A DNA stretch of 54,894 bases from Flavobacteriales bacterium (GCA_002696275.1 NZRO01000025.1:9062-63955), one strand, 5' to 3'. Counted from the first letter of the stretch, positions 8,837-20,036 are shown. The notes: generated from the sequence alone by a model not told the origin. Translations and numbers: made by a program.

Positions 8837-10579
8837 ATGTCAGAAAATCTAGAAAGAAAAATAACAAAAGAAATGCTAAATGATTCATATACAGGAAAAG
8901 GCACATATATTTATGATAATGGAAATAAATATGTAGGAGAAATTAAGGATGGAGTCTTTGATGGAAAAGGTGTTTATACTATTGTTAATGGACCAGTTAT
9001 AACAGGTGATTTTATCAACGGACTTGTAGAGGGTTATGCTGTGATGGATTTCCTAGACGGTGAGAAATATGAAGGACAATGGGTAAAGAACAAGAAAGAA
9101 GGTGAAGGAACTTATTCTTGGGCTAATGGAAATAAATATGTAGGTGAATGGAAGAATGGCCAGCAAAATGGTAAAGGAACTTTTACTTGGAAAAGTGGAG
9201 CAAAATATGTAGGAGAATATAAGGATGATGAAAGAAATGGTTTTGGAACCTATGTGTCTAGTTCTGGAAATAAATACGAAGGAGAATTTAAGAATGGTAA
9301 CTTTAATGGTAAAGGAACTTATACTTGGACAGATGGAAATAAATATGAAGGAGATTGGGCAGATGATAAGCAAAATGGTAAAGGAACTTATACTTGGAAA
9401 AGTGGAGATAAATATGAAGGAGAATGGAAGAATAATCTACACAATGCTCAAGGGGTTTATACAGATGTAAAAAAAAATAAATACAGAAATATATCTAGTA
9501 TATATTTAAAATCTATTGAATTAGCAAATAAAATATTAGAACATTCTAATATTAAAATAGACTACAATTTTAAATTAAATTTATTACAAGATTCAGATGT
9601 TGAAGTTGATTTATTAGAATCTATGAGTAAAGATAAAGAAAATTATAACAGTAGTATCTTACGTAAATCTATTGCTTTACACTCTAATACACCAGAATCA
9701 ATAATTAGTAATCTTCTAGAAGATGATTATAGGTGGGTTCGTGAAGCAGCTGCGTCTCACTCTAAAATTAATAAACAGACTATACAGGAATTAATTAAAA
9801 CCGGAGATCGTTATATACTCAAAGGCCTTTTAGTCAACCCTAATACTGATAAAAAAGATAAGGAAAAGATTAATGAATTAATATCAGATCAAAATACTTA
9901 CCCTATAGAATATGATTCATATTCGATAAAGACTTATGGATATGGGATTATTGAAGATGTAGCGGGAAGTGTAGATATTGATTCTCTCGTCACAGCTATT
10001 ATGTCTGGAGAAGATTCTTGGAGTTCCTATATATATTCTGATTTCTATAGTTATGATGATTGTCATCACAACTTTTTACCTACATCACTAGTAGATACTG
10101 TTGTATTTCCTGATGGTAGTGAAGAAACTATTCAAGTTGATGGAGAATATAATTATCCACTAGCAGAAATAGGGGAAGAGCATGTAGGAGATCCTAATGA
10201 TCTGTTTTTTCATACTGCACAATCTTATGAAGAAGGTAATTGGGAGTACGAATCATTTGAGCTTGAGTATGAGTTTAAAGAAGAATATTTAAAAGCAATA
10301 TATGAGGATGAAGCTTTTGAAGAGGGATTAATTAAATGTTATGAATATGAAAACCCTGAAAATGATGATTATATAGATAGTTTAGAAGGTAATTTTGTTG
10401 ATGGAAGAGGATCTTCAGGTGTTGATATTGAACTATATGTGAATACAAAAGAAGGTGTAGTAGTTTGTGATGATTTATGTGATATTCGTAATGACATGCA
10501 AGAAGAGGGTAAGAATACAGAAGATGAAGATTCTGTGAAAGAGTTCATAAAACTAAGATATAATCTATCAATTGAATAA
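8837..10579 (+). CDS. MORN-repeat protein with LRV/HEAT-like segment and uncharacterised acidic C-terminal region
   Basis: Eight consecutive 23-residue repeats of the type GKGTYTWxxGxKYEGEWKNxxxN, then 'LRKSIALHSNTPESIISNLLEDDYRWVREAAASHSKINKQTIQELI', then an acidic domain. In-frame ATG at 8837 (MSENLERK) preferred over the TTG at 8795. Confidence 0.85.
   Translation: MSENLERKITKEMLNDSYTGKGTYIYDNGNKYVGEIKDGVFDGKGVYTIVNGPVITGDFINGLVEGYAVMDFLDGEKYEGQWVKNKKEGEGTYSWANGNKYVGEWKNGQQNGKGTFTWKSGAKYVGEYKDDERNGFGTYVSSSGNKYEGEFKNGNFNGKGTYTWTDGNKYEGDWADDKQNGKGTYTWKSGDKYEGEWKNNLHNAQGVYTDVKKNKYRNISSIYLKSIELANKILEHSNIKIDYNFKLNLLQDSDVEVDLLESMSKDKENYNSSILRKSIALHSNTPESIISNLLEDDYRWVREAAASHSKINKQTIQELIKTGDRYILKGLLVNPNTDKKDKEKINELISDQNTYPIEYDSYSIKTYGYGIIEDVAGSVDIDSLVTAIMSGEDSWSSYIYSDFYSYDDCHHNFLPTSLVDTVVFPDGSEETIQVDGEYNYPLAEIGEEHVGDPNDLFFHTAQSYEEGNWEYESFELEYEFKEEYLKAIYEDEAFEEGLIKCYEYENPENDDYIDSLEGNFVDGRGSSGVDIELYVNTKEGVVVCDDLCDIRNDMQEEGKNTEDEDSVKEFIKLRYNLSIE
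8894..9445 (+). repeat. Tandem coding repeat, 8 x 69 bp (MORN repeats)
   Basis: Recurring 'ggtaaaggaacttatacttgg...ggaaataaatatgaaggagaatggaagaat' units in register with 23-aa repeats. Confidence 0.9.
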
Positions 10580-10595
10580 TATAAAAATTTAAATT

Positions 10596-11045
10596 ATGAG
10601 TCTAAAATTTAAAACTGATCAAGGAAAAACTTTTGTATCAAATTTTGATAAAGCTGCTATAGATTTTATAATGAATAGTAAATTATTATCTGGATCTGGA
10701 ACTAACCGAAGCATGATTCCATTTCCGTTTACTGATAACGAAATACAAGAAATAGAAGTTTTTTTTTATGATAACATAAAAGACAATCATACTCTTATAA
10801 AACAAATAAAAGACTATCATCAACATTCTATAACAGGAAATTTTCCTTCAGATGAACTATATGAAAATATTGAAAAAATAAAAGATATATTTAATCGCTA
10901 TTTAATTTTAAACTGGGAACTTTGTGAAGAATTATTTGGAGGAACAGGTGAAGTTATTAATTTAGAAGATGAAAGTGTTAATGCTGAAACTCTAGGATTA
11001 TTTGAAGATACCGTTTTATTTTATTTCGCATACTTATCTAAATAA
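10596..11045 (+). CDS. Hypothetical protein, 149 aa, directly downstream of the MORN gene
   Basis: Open frame 16 nt after the MORN gene stop, same strand; no family recognised. Confidence 0.7.
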   Translation: MSLKFKTDQGKTFVSNFDKAAIDFIMNSKLLSGSGTNRSMIPFPFTDNEIQEIEVFFYDNIKDNHTLIKQIKDYHQHSITGNFPSDELYENIEKIKDIFNRYLILNWELCEELFGGTGEVINLEDESVNAETLGLFEDTVLFYFAYLSK

Positions 11046-11109
11046 ATTAAACAGATACTTTGTAATGATATTCAAATGTAAGGAGTAACGAAGTGTTATA
11101 TAAAATACA

Positions 11110-12297
11110 CTATAATCCTAAAAATCTTACTATATCACCACCCATTAAATGTTCTGAAGGATTTTCTAAACATTCTTTAACTCTTACTAAAAAACCAACC
11201 GACTCTCTACCATCAATTATTCTATGATCGTAAGAAAGAGCTACATACATAATTGGTCTAACTTCTACTTTTCCTTCAATCGCAATTGGACGTTCTACAA
11301 TATTATGCATTCCTAAAATTGCCGATTGAGGGGGATTAATTATTGGAGTAGAAAGCATAGAACCAAATACACCTCCATTAGTAATAGTAAAAGTACCGCC
11401 CAACATTTCATTAATGGTGATCTTTCCATCTCTGGCTTTTACCGCCAACCTCTTTATTTCAGATTCTACTTCTTGGAAATTCATCAGTTCTGCATTTCTA
11501 ACTACAGGAACCATCAATCCTTTTGGAGCGCTTACCGCAATTCCTATATCAACATAATTATGATGAATCACTTCATTACCATCAATCATTGCGTTAACAT
11601 CCTTAAACTCTTGCAGAGCAGTAGTAACCGCTTTTGTAAAGAAAGACATAAATCCTAATCCAACTGCATATTTCTCTTTAAATTGGTCTTTATACTGCTT
11701 TCTGATTTCAAAAATAGCAGTCATATCTACTTCATTAAAAGTAGTAAGCATTGCCGTTTCATTTTTTACAGTAACCAGTCTACTTGCAATTTTTCTTCTT
11801 AAGGATGACATCTTCTTTCTAGAAGTTCCTCTTGGTCCATCTGTTGATATTCCATTTATTGCGTCTATAACATCACTCTTTGTAATTTTTCCCGCCTCAC
11901 CAGTTCCTTTTACATCCTTTGTTGAAATATCGTGCTCACTAATTATAGCAGATGCTAATGGAGTTGCTTTTACTCCACCTAAATCTACAGTAGATTTTAC
12001 AACTGATTTTGGAGCTTCAATAACTTCATCTTGATTTGATTTTACCTTAGACTCCCCTTTTATAGAGGTATCAATAATACATACCACATCACCAACGGCA
12101 ACAGTTTCTCCATCTCCTACAACAATTTTAATAATTCCGCTTTCTTCAGCAGGTAATTCTAATGTTGCTTTATCAGAATCTATTTCTGCAATGGATTGAT
12201 CTTTTTCTACATACTCTCCATCTTCCACTAACCATTCCGCAATCTCAACCTCAGATATTGATTCTCCCGGACTCGGTACTTTCATTTCTAATAACAT
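11110..12297 (-). CDS. odhB: 2-oxoglutarate dehydrogenase E2, dihydrolipoyl succinyltransferase
   Basis: Lipoyl domain '[25 protein letters not shown]' and catalytic '[29 protein letters not shown]'. Confidence 0.95.
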   Translation of the reverse strand: MLLEMKVPSPGESISEVEIAEWLVEDGEYVEKDQSIAEIDSDKATLELPAEESGIIKIVVGDGETVAVGDVVCIIDTSIKGESKVKSNQDEVIEAPKSVVKSTVDLGGVKATPLASAIISEHDISTKDVKGTGEAGKITKSDVIDAINGISTDGPRGTSRKKMSSLRRKIASRLVTVKNETAMLTTFNEVDMTAIFEIRKQYKDQFKEKYAVGLGFMSFFTKAVTTALQEFKDVNAMIDGNEVIHHNYVDIGIAVSAPKGLMVPVVRNAELMNFQEVESEIKRLAVKARDGKITINEMLGGTFTITNGGVFGSMLSTPIINPPQSAILGMHNIVERPIAIEGKVEVRPIMYVALSYDHRIIDGRESVGFLVRVKECLENPSEHLMGGDIVRFLGL

Positions 12298-12300
12298 GTC

Positions 12301-15003
12301 TTATTTTTTAAAAACTTTATTAATTATTTCTTTTTGTTCTACAGCTGATGTCTTACTTGAGCCAGTGGCAGTTGCTGCTGAGGCATCTCTTGCAATCACA
12401 TCAATTCCTAATAATCTTAACTCAGATAAAATAAAGGTCCAAGCTCCCATATTTTCTGGTTCTTCTTGTACCCAAAGTAACTCTTTAGCATTATACTTTT
12501 CTATCAGCTCTTTTATGAGTGATTTATCTAATGGGTATAATTGCTCTATCCTAACAATAGCAATATTACAAGCATTCTCTTGCTCTCTCCTTTCCAATAA
12601 CTCATAATATATTTTTCCACTACAAAGAACTAATCTATCAATTGATTTTGGAACAATATCATCATCAATAATTCCTTCAAACATCCCATCCGCTAAATCA
12701 TCAATAGTAGAAACGCATTTAGGATGTCTTAATAAACTCTTAGGAGTAAATACGACTAATGGCTTTCTAAAATCTCTTTTTAACTGTCTTCTTAAAACAT
12801 GATAGAAATTGGCAGGAGTAGTACAATTTACAATCTGCATATTATACTTAGCACATAACTGTAAATATCTCTCTAATCTAGCAGAAGAGTGTTCTGCTCC
12901 CTGTCCTTCATAACCATGTGGTAACAACATAACCAACCCACTCATCACTTTCCATTTATCCTCAGCACAAGAAATGAACTGATCTAACATAATCTGAGCT
13001 CCATTAGAAAAATCTCCAAATTGAGCCTCCCAAATAGTTAAGTCATTTGGTCGTGCCATAGAAAATCCATAATCAAAACCAAGTACTCCATATTCTGATA
13101 GTAAAGAATTATAGGCTTCAAAACTAGAGTTATCACTAATATTATTTAAAGGACAAACCTCCTCCTCAGAATGTTCAACCTTCAATATAGCATGTCTGTG
13201 TGAAAAAGTGCCTCTTTCAACATCCTGACCACTTAACCGAACATTATGACCTTCATCTAATAATGAGGCATATGCTAGAAGTTCTCCCATTGACCAGTCT
13301 AACTTATTAGTTTCTTCTACCATTTTTTTTCTGTCAGACAATAACTTTCTTGTTTTCTTAAAAAGTTTATCCGCCTGTGGAATATCATATAAGTATTTTG
13401 CTAAATCTTTGAGTTTTTTCTTACTAATATTTGTTGCAGTTGATCCTTCAAAATATTCTTCAAGATTTCTTTTTATCTCTTGCCATTCTTCTTTTAGGAA
13501 AGGAGTAATTTTTGCTTTTTCTATTTCCTTTGCTTCATCAAATCTGTCTTGCAATAAATTCTGAAAATCTTGTTCTAACTCTTTTGCGATAGTTGCCTCA
13601 ACCACTCCCTCATTCATCAATTTCTCCTTATAAATCTCTCTAGGGTTTTTATGTTTTGAAATTGCCTCATACAATAAAGGTTGAGTAAACCTTGGCTCAT
13701 CACCTTCATTATGACCGTATTTTCGGTAACATAATAAATCGATAAATACATCCTTGTGGTATTTCTGTCTATATTCAACTGCAAGCTGGAGAGCGTGGAC
13801 AACCGCTTCTACATCATCTCCATTTACATGTAATACAGGGGATAAGGTAACTTTAGCGACATCCGTGCAATAAGTACTCGATCTAGCGTCATGATAATTT
13901 GTAGTAAACCCTACTTGGTTATTTACCGCAATATGTATTGTTCCTCCAGTTTGATAACCATCTAACTGAGACATTTGTATAACTTCATATACCACACCTT
14001 GTCCAGCAAATGCTGCATCTCCATGTAAAAGAACAGGTAAAATTTTGTCTACATTTCCTTTATACTCATTATCTAGTTTTGCTCTTGTAATACCTTCAAC
14101 TACAGGATCAACTGCTTCCAAGTGAGAAGGATTCGGGGTAAGATTTAACTTTATCTCGTTTCCATTATTACATTTTTGGACTGAGGTAAACCCTAAGTGA
14201 TATTTTACATCACCAGCGATATCTTCATCCTCATACAATTTTCCTTCAAACTCAGAAAAAATCTCTTTGTAAGTCTTATTAAAAATATTTGCCAATACAT
14301 TTAACCTACCTCTGTGAGCCATTCCCACCACAAACTCCTCCACACCTAGTTCCGAGCTGTGCTCTACAAGTGCATCTAAAGCGGGAATTAAAGATTCGGC
14401 TCCTTCCAAAGAGAATCTTTTTTGCCCTACAAATTTCTTGTGTAAGAAGTTTTCAAATGCAACCGCCTGATTTAATTTATGTAAAATATGTTTCTTTTGA
14501 GTTGTTTGAAATTTTGGAGTATTAGAATTCTGATGAAGTCTATTTTTAATCCAATCTATCTCTTTGGGATCACGAATATACATATACTCTATCCCTATAG
14601 ATTGACAGTAAACTTTTTCTAGATGCTCAATAATTACTTTTAAAGATGATGGCCCAATACCCACCTGTTCTCCAGCTTGAAATTCAATATCTAAATCTGA
14701 CTCTTCTAATCCAAAATTTTTATAATCTAAAGTAGGAGAATATTTCCTTCTTTCTCTAACAGGGTTTGTTTTGGTAAATAAATGTCCACTTTTTCTGTAG
14801 GCGTCAATAAGATTAATTACCTTAAATTCTTTCTGAAAAAATTGTGGAACATCCGCTTCTGAATAAACCTCTTTTGCAAAGTCAAAACCTTGAAAAAAAT
14901 TAACCCAATCTTCTTCTATACTTTGAGGATCTTGGAGATATTTATCATACATCTCTTCAACCCATCCTGTATGTACGGATCCTAAAAAGGAAAACTTATC
15001 CAT
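12301..15003 (-). CDS. sucA: 2-oxoglutarate dehydrogenase E1
   Basis: 'FSLEGAESLIPALDALVEHSSELGVEEFVVGMAHRGRLNVLANI', 'LLCYRKYGHNEGDEPRFTQPLLY', 'LLPHGYEGQGAEHSSARLERYLQL'. Confidence 0.96.
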   Translation of the reverse strand: MDKFSFLGSVHTGWVEEMYDKYLQDPQSIEEDWVNFFQGFDFAKEVYSEADVPQFFQKEFKVINLIDAYRKSGHLFTKTNPVRERRKYSPTLDYKNFGLEESDLDIEFQAGEQVGIGPSSLKVIIEHLEKVYCQSIGIEYMYIRDPKEIDWIKNRLHQNSNTPKFQTTQKKHILHKLNQAVAFENFLHKKFVGQKRFSLEGAESLIPALDALVEHSSELGVEEFVVGMAHRGRLNVLANIFNKTYKEIFSEFEGKLYEDEDIAGDVKYHLGFTSVQKCNNGNEIKLNLTPNPSHLEAVDPVVEGITRAKLDNEYKGNVDKILPVLLHGDAAFAGQGVVYEVIQMSQLDGYQTGGTIHIAVNNQVGFTTNYHDARSSTYCTDVAKVTLSPVLHVNGDDVEAVVHALQLAVEYRQKYHKDVFIDLLCYRKYGHNEGDEPRFTQPLLYEAISKHKNPREIYKEKLMNEGVVEATIAKELEQDFQNLLQDRFDEAKEIEKAKITPFLKEEWQEIKRNLEEYFEGSTATNISKKKLKDLAKYLYDIPQADKLFKKTRKLLSDRKKMVEETNKLDWSMGELLAYASLLDEGHNVRLSGQDVERGTFSHRHAILKVEHSEEEVCPLNNISDNSSFEAYNSLLSEYGVLGFDYGFSMARPNDLTIWEAQFGDFSNGAQIMLDQFISCAEDKWKVMSGLVMLLPHGYEGQGAEHSSARLERYLQLCAKYNMQIVNCTTPANFYHVLRRQLKRDFRKPLVVFTPKSLLRHPKCVSTIDDLADGMFEGIIDDDIVPKSIDRLVLCSGKIYYELLERREQENACNIAIVRIEQLYPLDKSLIKELIEKYNAKELLWVQEEPENMGAWTFILSELRLLGIDVIARDASAATATGSSKTSAVEQKEIINKVFKK

Positions 15004-15009
15004 TATTTA

Positions 15010-15025
15010 TAACTAAATTTAGTTA
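15010..15025. promoter_or_regulatory. Perfect 16-bp palindrome between the sucA -7 box and start codon
   Basis: TAACTAAATTTAGTTA is its own reverse complement. Confidence 0.55.
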
Positions 15026-15026
15026 G

Positions 15027-15034
15027 CAAAATTA
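15027..15034 (-). promoter_or_regulatory. -7 promoter box for sucA-odhB
   Basis: CAAAATTA on + = TAATTTTG on - (TAnnTTTG), 23 nt upstream of the ATG. Confidence 0.5.
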
Positions 15035-15199
15035 TCTATTTTTATTCATATACGTTGTTAAATACCGCTGATTTTAATGGCCTGAGATATAATTCGCTTG
15101 AATTATCTTTTTCAAGTCTCTGTTTTTAATCATTTAAGTCAACATTTCTGTAAATGAAAGATAGATGTTTTCATTTCAGATCTAATTCTATTATTTTCA

Positions 15200-16165
15200 T
15201 TATGAAATTCTTTTTAGTAATAACTCTGAAAAGGTATACAAGGGTTTTTTAGCATCTGAATTAATAGAGTCTAAATGAGATAAAGCTCTTTTATGATATT
15301 GTTCCATTAATTTAGTTGTCTGTGCAGGTATCTCTAAGTTACTAAAGATTTTTTTGACCGCTTCTATTTTCTGGTCTCTTTCTATAGTGTTGGAAAAATA
15401 GTAAATTAATCTTTCTTTTTGATATTCATCTGAAAGTTCTAATGCTTTCAAATACAAATAAGTTTTTTTATTTGAAATAATATCACCTCCTAACTGTTTA
15501 CCAAAATTTCCTGGATCTCCAAAAGTATCTAGCAAATCATCCTTTAATTGAAAAGCAATTCCCATATTTTTACCAAACTCATAAAGATGATTTGATTCTT
15601 CTTTGGTCGCCCCCCCATTTATTGCTCCTATTTTTAAAGATGCTGCAAGCAACACGGATGTTTTATACTCAATCATTTTTAAATATTCTTTTATAGAAAC
15701 AACTTCTCTATTTTCATAATCCATATCCCATTGTTGTCCTTCACATACCTCTATAGCGGCTTTATTAAATGTATTTAGAACCTCTCTTAAATAAATATCT
15801 TCAACAGACATTAATAAATTGTAGGATTGTACCAACATAGTATCACCAGAGAGAATTGCGGAATTTTTATCCCACTTTTCATGAACTGTTTTTACACCCC
15901 TTCTTAAGGGCGCTTCATCCATTATGTCGTCATGTAATAAAGTGAAATTATGAAAGATCTCAATTGCAACAGCTGCTTTTACAGATTTCTCTATGTCTGA
16001 ATTAAAAATTTGATGGGCCATTAATGTGAGAACAGGCCTAATTCTTTTACCTCCAATACCCATAACATATTTAATTGGATCATATAAATTTTTTGGGTTT
16101 GCAGGAAAGTAAATTGTCTTTAACTCCTCTTGTATTAAAAGTTGTAATTCTTGAATAGATTTCAT
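15200..16165 (-). CDS. Polyprenyl synthetase family protein (trans-prenyl diphosphate synthase)
   Basis: '[14 protein letters not shown]', '[23 protein letters not shown]' (DDxxD), '[12 protein letters not shown]'. Confidence 0.94.
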   Translation of the reverse strand: MKSIQELQLLIQEELKTIYFPANPKNLYDPIKYVMGIGGKRIRPVLTLMAHQIFNSDIEKSVKAAVAIEIFHNFTLLHDDIMDEAPLRRGVKTVHEKWDKNSAILSGDTMLVQSYNLLMSVEDIYLREVLNTFNKAAIEVCEGQQWDMDYENREVVSIKEYLKMIEYKTSVLLAASLKIGAINGGATKEESNHLYEFGKNMGIAFQLKDDLLDTFGDPGNFGKQLGGDIISNKKTYLYLKALELSDEYQKERLIYYFSNTIERDQKIEAVKKIFSNLEIPAQTTKLMEQYHKRALSHLDSINSDAKKPLYTFSELLLKRIS

Positions 16166-17022
16166 TCCTTATCCAATAAATTTACTAGATACTCTCCATA
16201 ACCACTCTTAATTAGAGGTTCTGCAATATCTAATAGATGATTTTTGTCTATATATCCCATTCTGTAAGCTGCTTCTTCAATACATCCAATTTTTCTTCCT
16301 TGCCTTTCCTCAATTACTTGCACATACTGATTTGCTTGCATTAGAGACGAGAATGTCCCTGTATCTAACCAAGCGGTTCCTCTACCAAGAACTCTTACAT
16401 CTAATACACCTCTTTTTAAATATTCCTTATTGACATCTGTAATTTCGTACTCTCCTCTAGCAGATAGTTTTATATTTTTAGCAATTTCTACCACTGAATT
16501 ATCGTAGTAATACAACCCAGGAACCGCATAATTTGATTTAGGAATAGAAGGTTTTTCTTCTAATGAAAGAGCTTTAAAATTTTCATCAAACTCCACAACA
16601 CCATATCGTTGAGGATCATTGACATGATAACCGAATACAATTCCACCCTCTACATCTTCGCAATCTGCCAATGTTTTAATTTTCATTTGAAAAATATTAT
16701 CTCCCAAGATTAAGCAAACTTTATCATCACCTATAAATTCTTCTCCAATTATAAAAGCTTGTGCCAAACCATTTGGAACATCTTGAACTTTATATTCAAA
16801 TTTACACCCTATTCTACTACCATCTCCTAATAATTTTTTGAATAATGGTAAATCATGGGGAGTAGAAATAATTAATATCTCATTTATTCCAGAATACATT
16901 AAAGTTGTTAACGGATAGTATATCATTGGCTTATCATAGATAGGCATCATTTGTTTACTTACCGCTAATGTAAGAGGGTGTAATCTTGTTCCTGATCCGC
17001 CTGCTAAAATTATTCCTTTCAT
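16162..17022 (-). CDS. rfbA: Glucose-1-phosphate thymidylyltransferase-like nucleotidyltransferase
   Basis: '[42 protein letters not shown]', '[43 protein letters not shown]'. Confidence 0.94.
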   Translation of the reverse strand: MKGIILAGGSGTRLHPLTLAVSKQMMPIYDKPMIYYPLTTLMYSGINEILIISTPHDLPLFKKLLGDGSRIGCKFEYKVQDVPNGLAQAFIIGEEFIGDDKVCLILGDNIFQMKIKTLADCEDVEGGIVFGYHVNDPQRYGVVEFDENFKALSLEEKPSIPKSNYAVPGLYYYDNSVVEIAKNIKLSARGEYEITDVNKEYLKRGVLDVRVLGRGTAWLDTGTFSSLMQANQYVQVIEERQGRKIGCIEEAAYRMGYIDKNHLLDIAEPLIKSGYGEYLVNLLDKE

Positions 17023-17023
17023 T

Positions 17024-19399
17024 TTATTTTCGCTTAACTTTTAGTTTGTTTAAATCAATATCTTCTTCCTCATCAAAAATATCTAATAACGGTTCTTTAA
17101 AAGCCTTAGTAGTTATCAATCTTTCAAGAGTTAATAATAATGCTGGTAAAAGTAATAAATTAGATAACATTGCAAAAAACAAGGTAATAGAAACTAACAT
17201 CCCTAAAGCAACTGTTCCTCCAAAATCAGATGCAACAAAAACAAAAAATCCAAAGAATAAGACAATAGAAGTATAAACCATACTTACACCTGTTTCTTCT
17301 AAAGCCTTAAAAACAGATTTTCTAATATTCCAATTACTTTCGAGTAATTCTTGTCTGTATTTTGCTAAAAAATGAATAGTATCATCTACTGAAATCCCAA
17401 AGGCAATACTAAAAACTAAAATCGTAGATGGTTTAATAGGAATAGAAAAATATCCCATAATGGCTGAAGTTAAAAGTAATGGTAAAAGATTGGGGACTAA
17501 CGAGACAATTACCATCCGTAAAGATCGAAACATCCAAGCCATAAAAACAGAAATCAGTAAGATAACTAATAATAAACTATATACTAAATTACCAACTAAG
17601 AATTTAGTCCCTTCTAGAAAGACTCTACTAAAACCAGTAACAATTACATTATATTTATCAGGATGAAAAATGGAATTTATTTTAGGGCGTAATTCACTTA
17701 AAATTGTATCCATTTCAGGGGTTGCTAAATCATTCATCCTTAAAGTAATTCTTGCTTTTGAATTTATTTTGTCTGTTAATTTTACATCCAAATTATTTAA
17801 TGAATCTGACTTTCTAATTAAAGAAGAGATTCTTCCTAAATCTCTTCTTTGTGGGAGAACATAATATTTTGATCCATCCTGCTTAAACGCTTGATTTGCA
17901 TACTTAATAAATTCTATATATGATAGTGGCTGTGAAAACACTTCATACTTTTCTAAATCATCCTGAAGTTGTTGTACTTTCGACATGAATGAAGCTTTAT
18001 GAATAGCATTTGTATCTTTAGCATCAATAATTATTTCAAGAGGCATAACTCCTCCAAAATTCTTTTCAAAAAATTGTAAATCTGTATACAAATCTCCGTT
18101 TCTAGAAAGATCATCTGTAATGTTTCCAGTAGTTTCCACTAGTATTAAACCAGTAAAACCAACAATAGTTAAAATACTAGAAGTTATATAAATTACCCTT
18201 CTTTTATTTTTAACCCATGATGACAAAGTCAAAACCACTGATCTAACCCATCTTCTATCGAGATGTCTAGTATGTCTTAATTTTGGAGAAGGAAAGAAAG
18301 AAAACCAAATTGGAATTAATAAAATAGATAATATATATATAAATATGATACTAAGAGCTGCTACTAATCCAAATTCTTGAAGAGTTTCGCTTTTTGTAAG
18401 AACGAATGCCGCAAAACCAGATGCAGTTGTTAAGTTTGTAAGTAAAGTAATATTTCCAATCTTACTAATCATTAAATTTAGAGATTTACTCTTATCATTA
18501 TTTTTCCGGTATTCTGTGTGGTATTTATTTATAAGATAAATACAATTAGGTATTCCTATTACAATAACAACAGGAGGTACTAATGCAGTAAGAATCGTTA
18601 CGTTATATCCAAAAAACCCCATTACACCAAAAGAAAACAACACCCCTATAGTCACTACAATCATAGATATTAATGTAGCCTTAAAAGAACGAAAGAAAAC
18701 ATATAAAATTAATGAAGTAATTAATAAGGTGAGTATTATAAAGACTGATATTTCATCTTTCACTTTTATCGAATCAATAGTTCTCAGATATGGCATTCCT
18801 GAATATCTTACATCTAAATTTAAGGTCTTACTATATTCTTCACCATAATCAACTATAGAATCTATTAAAAATTTTCTATCTGGTGTTCCTAAAACTTCTT
18901 TATCAATATCTACAAGCATTAGAGCAGAATAGACATTTTTATTATATAACATGCCTTCGTAAATCTTTTGATCCTGGAAAATCTGTAAAGCAGAATCTAT
19001 CTGAAGGGATGTCATGTCAGGATGATACCAATGTGAGGATATAAATTTCTTTTTAGTAGAATCTGTTTGAAGAATAGGAAGTTGAGTAATATTTAAAACT
19101 GCATTAACCCCTTCTAAACTTTCTATTTCTAACCCAAATCTATGCCAAGCAAAAAGATGTTCTTTGGTAAAGAATTCTACATCCCGAACAGCAATTACCA
19201 TTGTATTTATACTTTCTCCAAATTCTGATTTAAAATCATTAAAATCAATCTGAATCTGACTATCAGCAGGTAATATTTGAGCATGTTGGTAAGACATCTT
19301 AACATCTCTTGCTAAATAATACATAAGAGTCGTTATAGCGATTAACAAGAGGATTACAACAAACCTACCTTTAAGAATTATATCTGAAACTTTAATCAT
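17024..19399 (-). CDS. RND/MMPL-family membrane transporter (patched/HpnN-like)
   Basis: About 12 hydrophobic segments in two halves; '[24 protein letters not shown]', '[20 protein letters not shown]'. Confidence 0.9.
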   Translation of the reverse strand: MIKVSDIILKGRFVVILLLIAITTLMYYLARDVKMSYQHAQILPADSQIQIDFNDFKSEFGESINTMVIAVRDVEFFTKEHLFAWHRFGLEIESLEGVNAVLNITQLPILQTDSTKKKFISSHWYHPDMTSLQIDSALQIFQDQKIYEGMLYNKNVYSALMLVDIDKEVLGTPDRKFLIDSIVDYGEEYSKTLNLDVRYSGMPYLRTIDSIKVKDEISVFIILTLLITSLILYVFFRSFKATLISMIVVTIGVLFSFGVMGFFGYNVTILTALVPPVVIVIGIPNCIYLINKYHTEYRKNNDKSKSLNLMISKIGNITLLTNLTTASGFAAFVLTKSETLQEFGLVAALSIIFIYILSILLIPIWFSFFPSPKLRHTRHLDRRWVRSVVLTLSSWVKNKRRVIYITSSILTIVGFTGLILVETTGNITDDLSRNGDLYTDLQFFEKNFGGVMPLEIIIDAKDTNAIHKASFMSKVQQLQDDLEKYEVFSQPLSYIEFIKYANQAFKQDGSKYYVLPQRRDLGRISSLIRKSDSLNNLDVKLTDKINSKARITLRMNDLATPEMDTILSELRPKINSIFHPDKYNVIVTGFSRVFLEGTKFLVGNLVYSLLLVILLISVFMAWMFRSLRMVIVSLVPNLLPLLLTSAIMGYFSIPIKPSTILVFSIAFGISVDDTIHFLAKYRQELLESNWNIRKSVFKALEETGVSMVYTSIVLFFGFFVFVASDFGGTVALGMLVSITLFFAMLSNLLLLPALLLTLERLITTKAFKEPLLDIFDEEEDIDLNKLKVKRK

Positions 19400-19462
19400 T
19401 TAGGATACTTTTAAAAGTAAAAAAGGACTCGAAGAATCCCTACATATAAATTATTTTAGGAG

Positions 19463-20026
19463 TTAGATTGTCATTACATCTTTTTCTTTCTCCGAAAATA
19501 TTTTATCTGTATTAGATATAAATTTATCTGTCAAGTTCTGTATACTAGATTCTGCATCTCTAGCAATATCTTCAGATAAGCCAGTTTTAGCCAATTTTTT
19601 TACTTCTTCATTTCCTTTTTGTCTTGAATTACGAATGCTTACCTTACAATTTTCTGTCTCTGACTTCACCTGTTTTACCAATTCTTTTCTTCTTTCCTCA
19701 GTTAATGCTGGAACATTGATTAAAATTAATTCTCCATTATTCATAGGGTTTAGACCTAAATTTGCTTCTACAATTGCTTTTTCAATATCTCCCATTACGG
19801 ATTTATCAAATGGTTGAATAGAGATTGTTTGAGAATCTGGAGTATTTATATTTGCCATTTGAGATAAAGGAGTTATTGCTCCATAATAATCAACCTTTAC
19901 TGCTGATAACATTTGAGGAGAAGCTTTTCCAGCTCTAATCTTTGAAAGTACCATCTCTAATCTAGAGATAGACTCTTGCATTTGCTCTTCAGCAACATCT
20001 AATATTAATTCAATTTCTTCATTCAT
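19463..20026 (-). CDS. frr: Ribosome recycling factor
   Basis: 'MSRLEMVLSKIRAGKASPQML'-like region, 'VDYYGAITPLSQMANINTPDSQTISIQPFDKS', C-terminal helical region. Confidence 0.95.
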   Translation of the reverse strand: MNEEIELILDVAEEQMQESISRLEMVLSKIRAGKASPQMLSAVKVDYYGAITPLSQMANINTPDSQTISIQPFDKSVMGDIEKAIVEANLGLNPMNNGELILINVPALTEERRKELVKQVKSETENCKVSIRNSRQKGNEEVKKLAKTGLSEDIARDAESSIQNLTDKFISNTDKIFSEKEKDVMTI

Positions 20027-20036
20027 AATAATATTT

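Noticed and set aside
9053-9373. Minus-strand 106-aa ORF opposite the MORN block
   Set aside because: Shadow ORF generated by reverse-reading of the biased repeat codons; no independent coding features.
8894-9445. Regular ~69-bp DNA repeats considered as a CRISPR-like array
   Set aside because: Repeats are contiguous, in frame, without unique spacers, and encode MORN repeats; no cas genes nearby.
9225-9470. Plus-strand 81-aa ORF in another frame within the MORN gene
   Set aside because: Frame-shifted reading of the repeats (MVKELILG... periodicity is a repeat artefact).
16986-17276. 96-aa plus-strand ORF over the 3' end of the MMPL gene and the rfbA start
   Set aside because: Low-complexity Ser/Lys/Asn reading on the strand opposite two clear genes.
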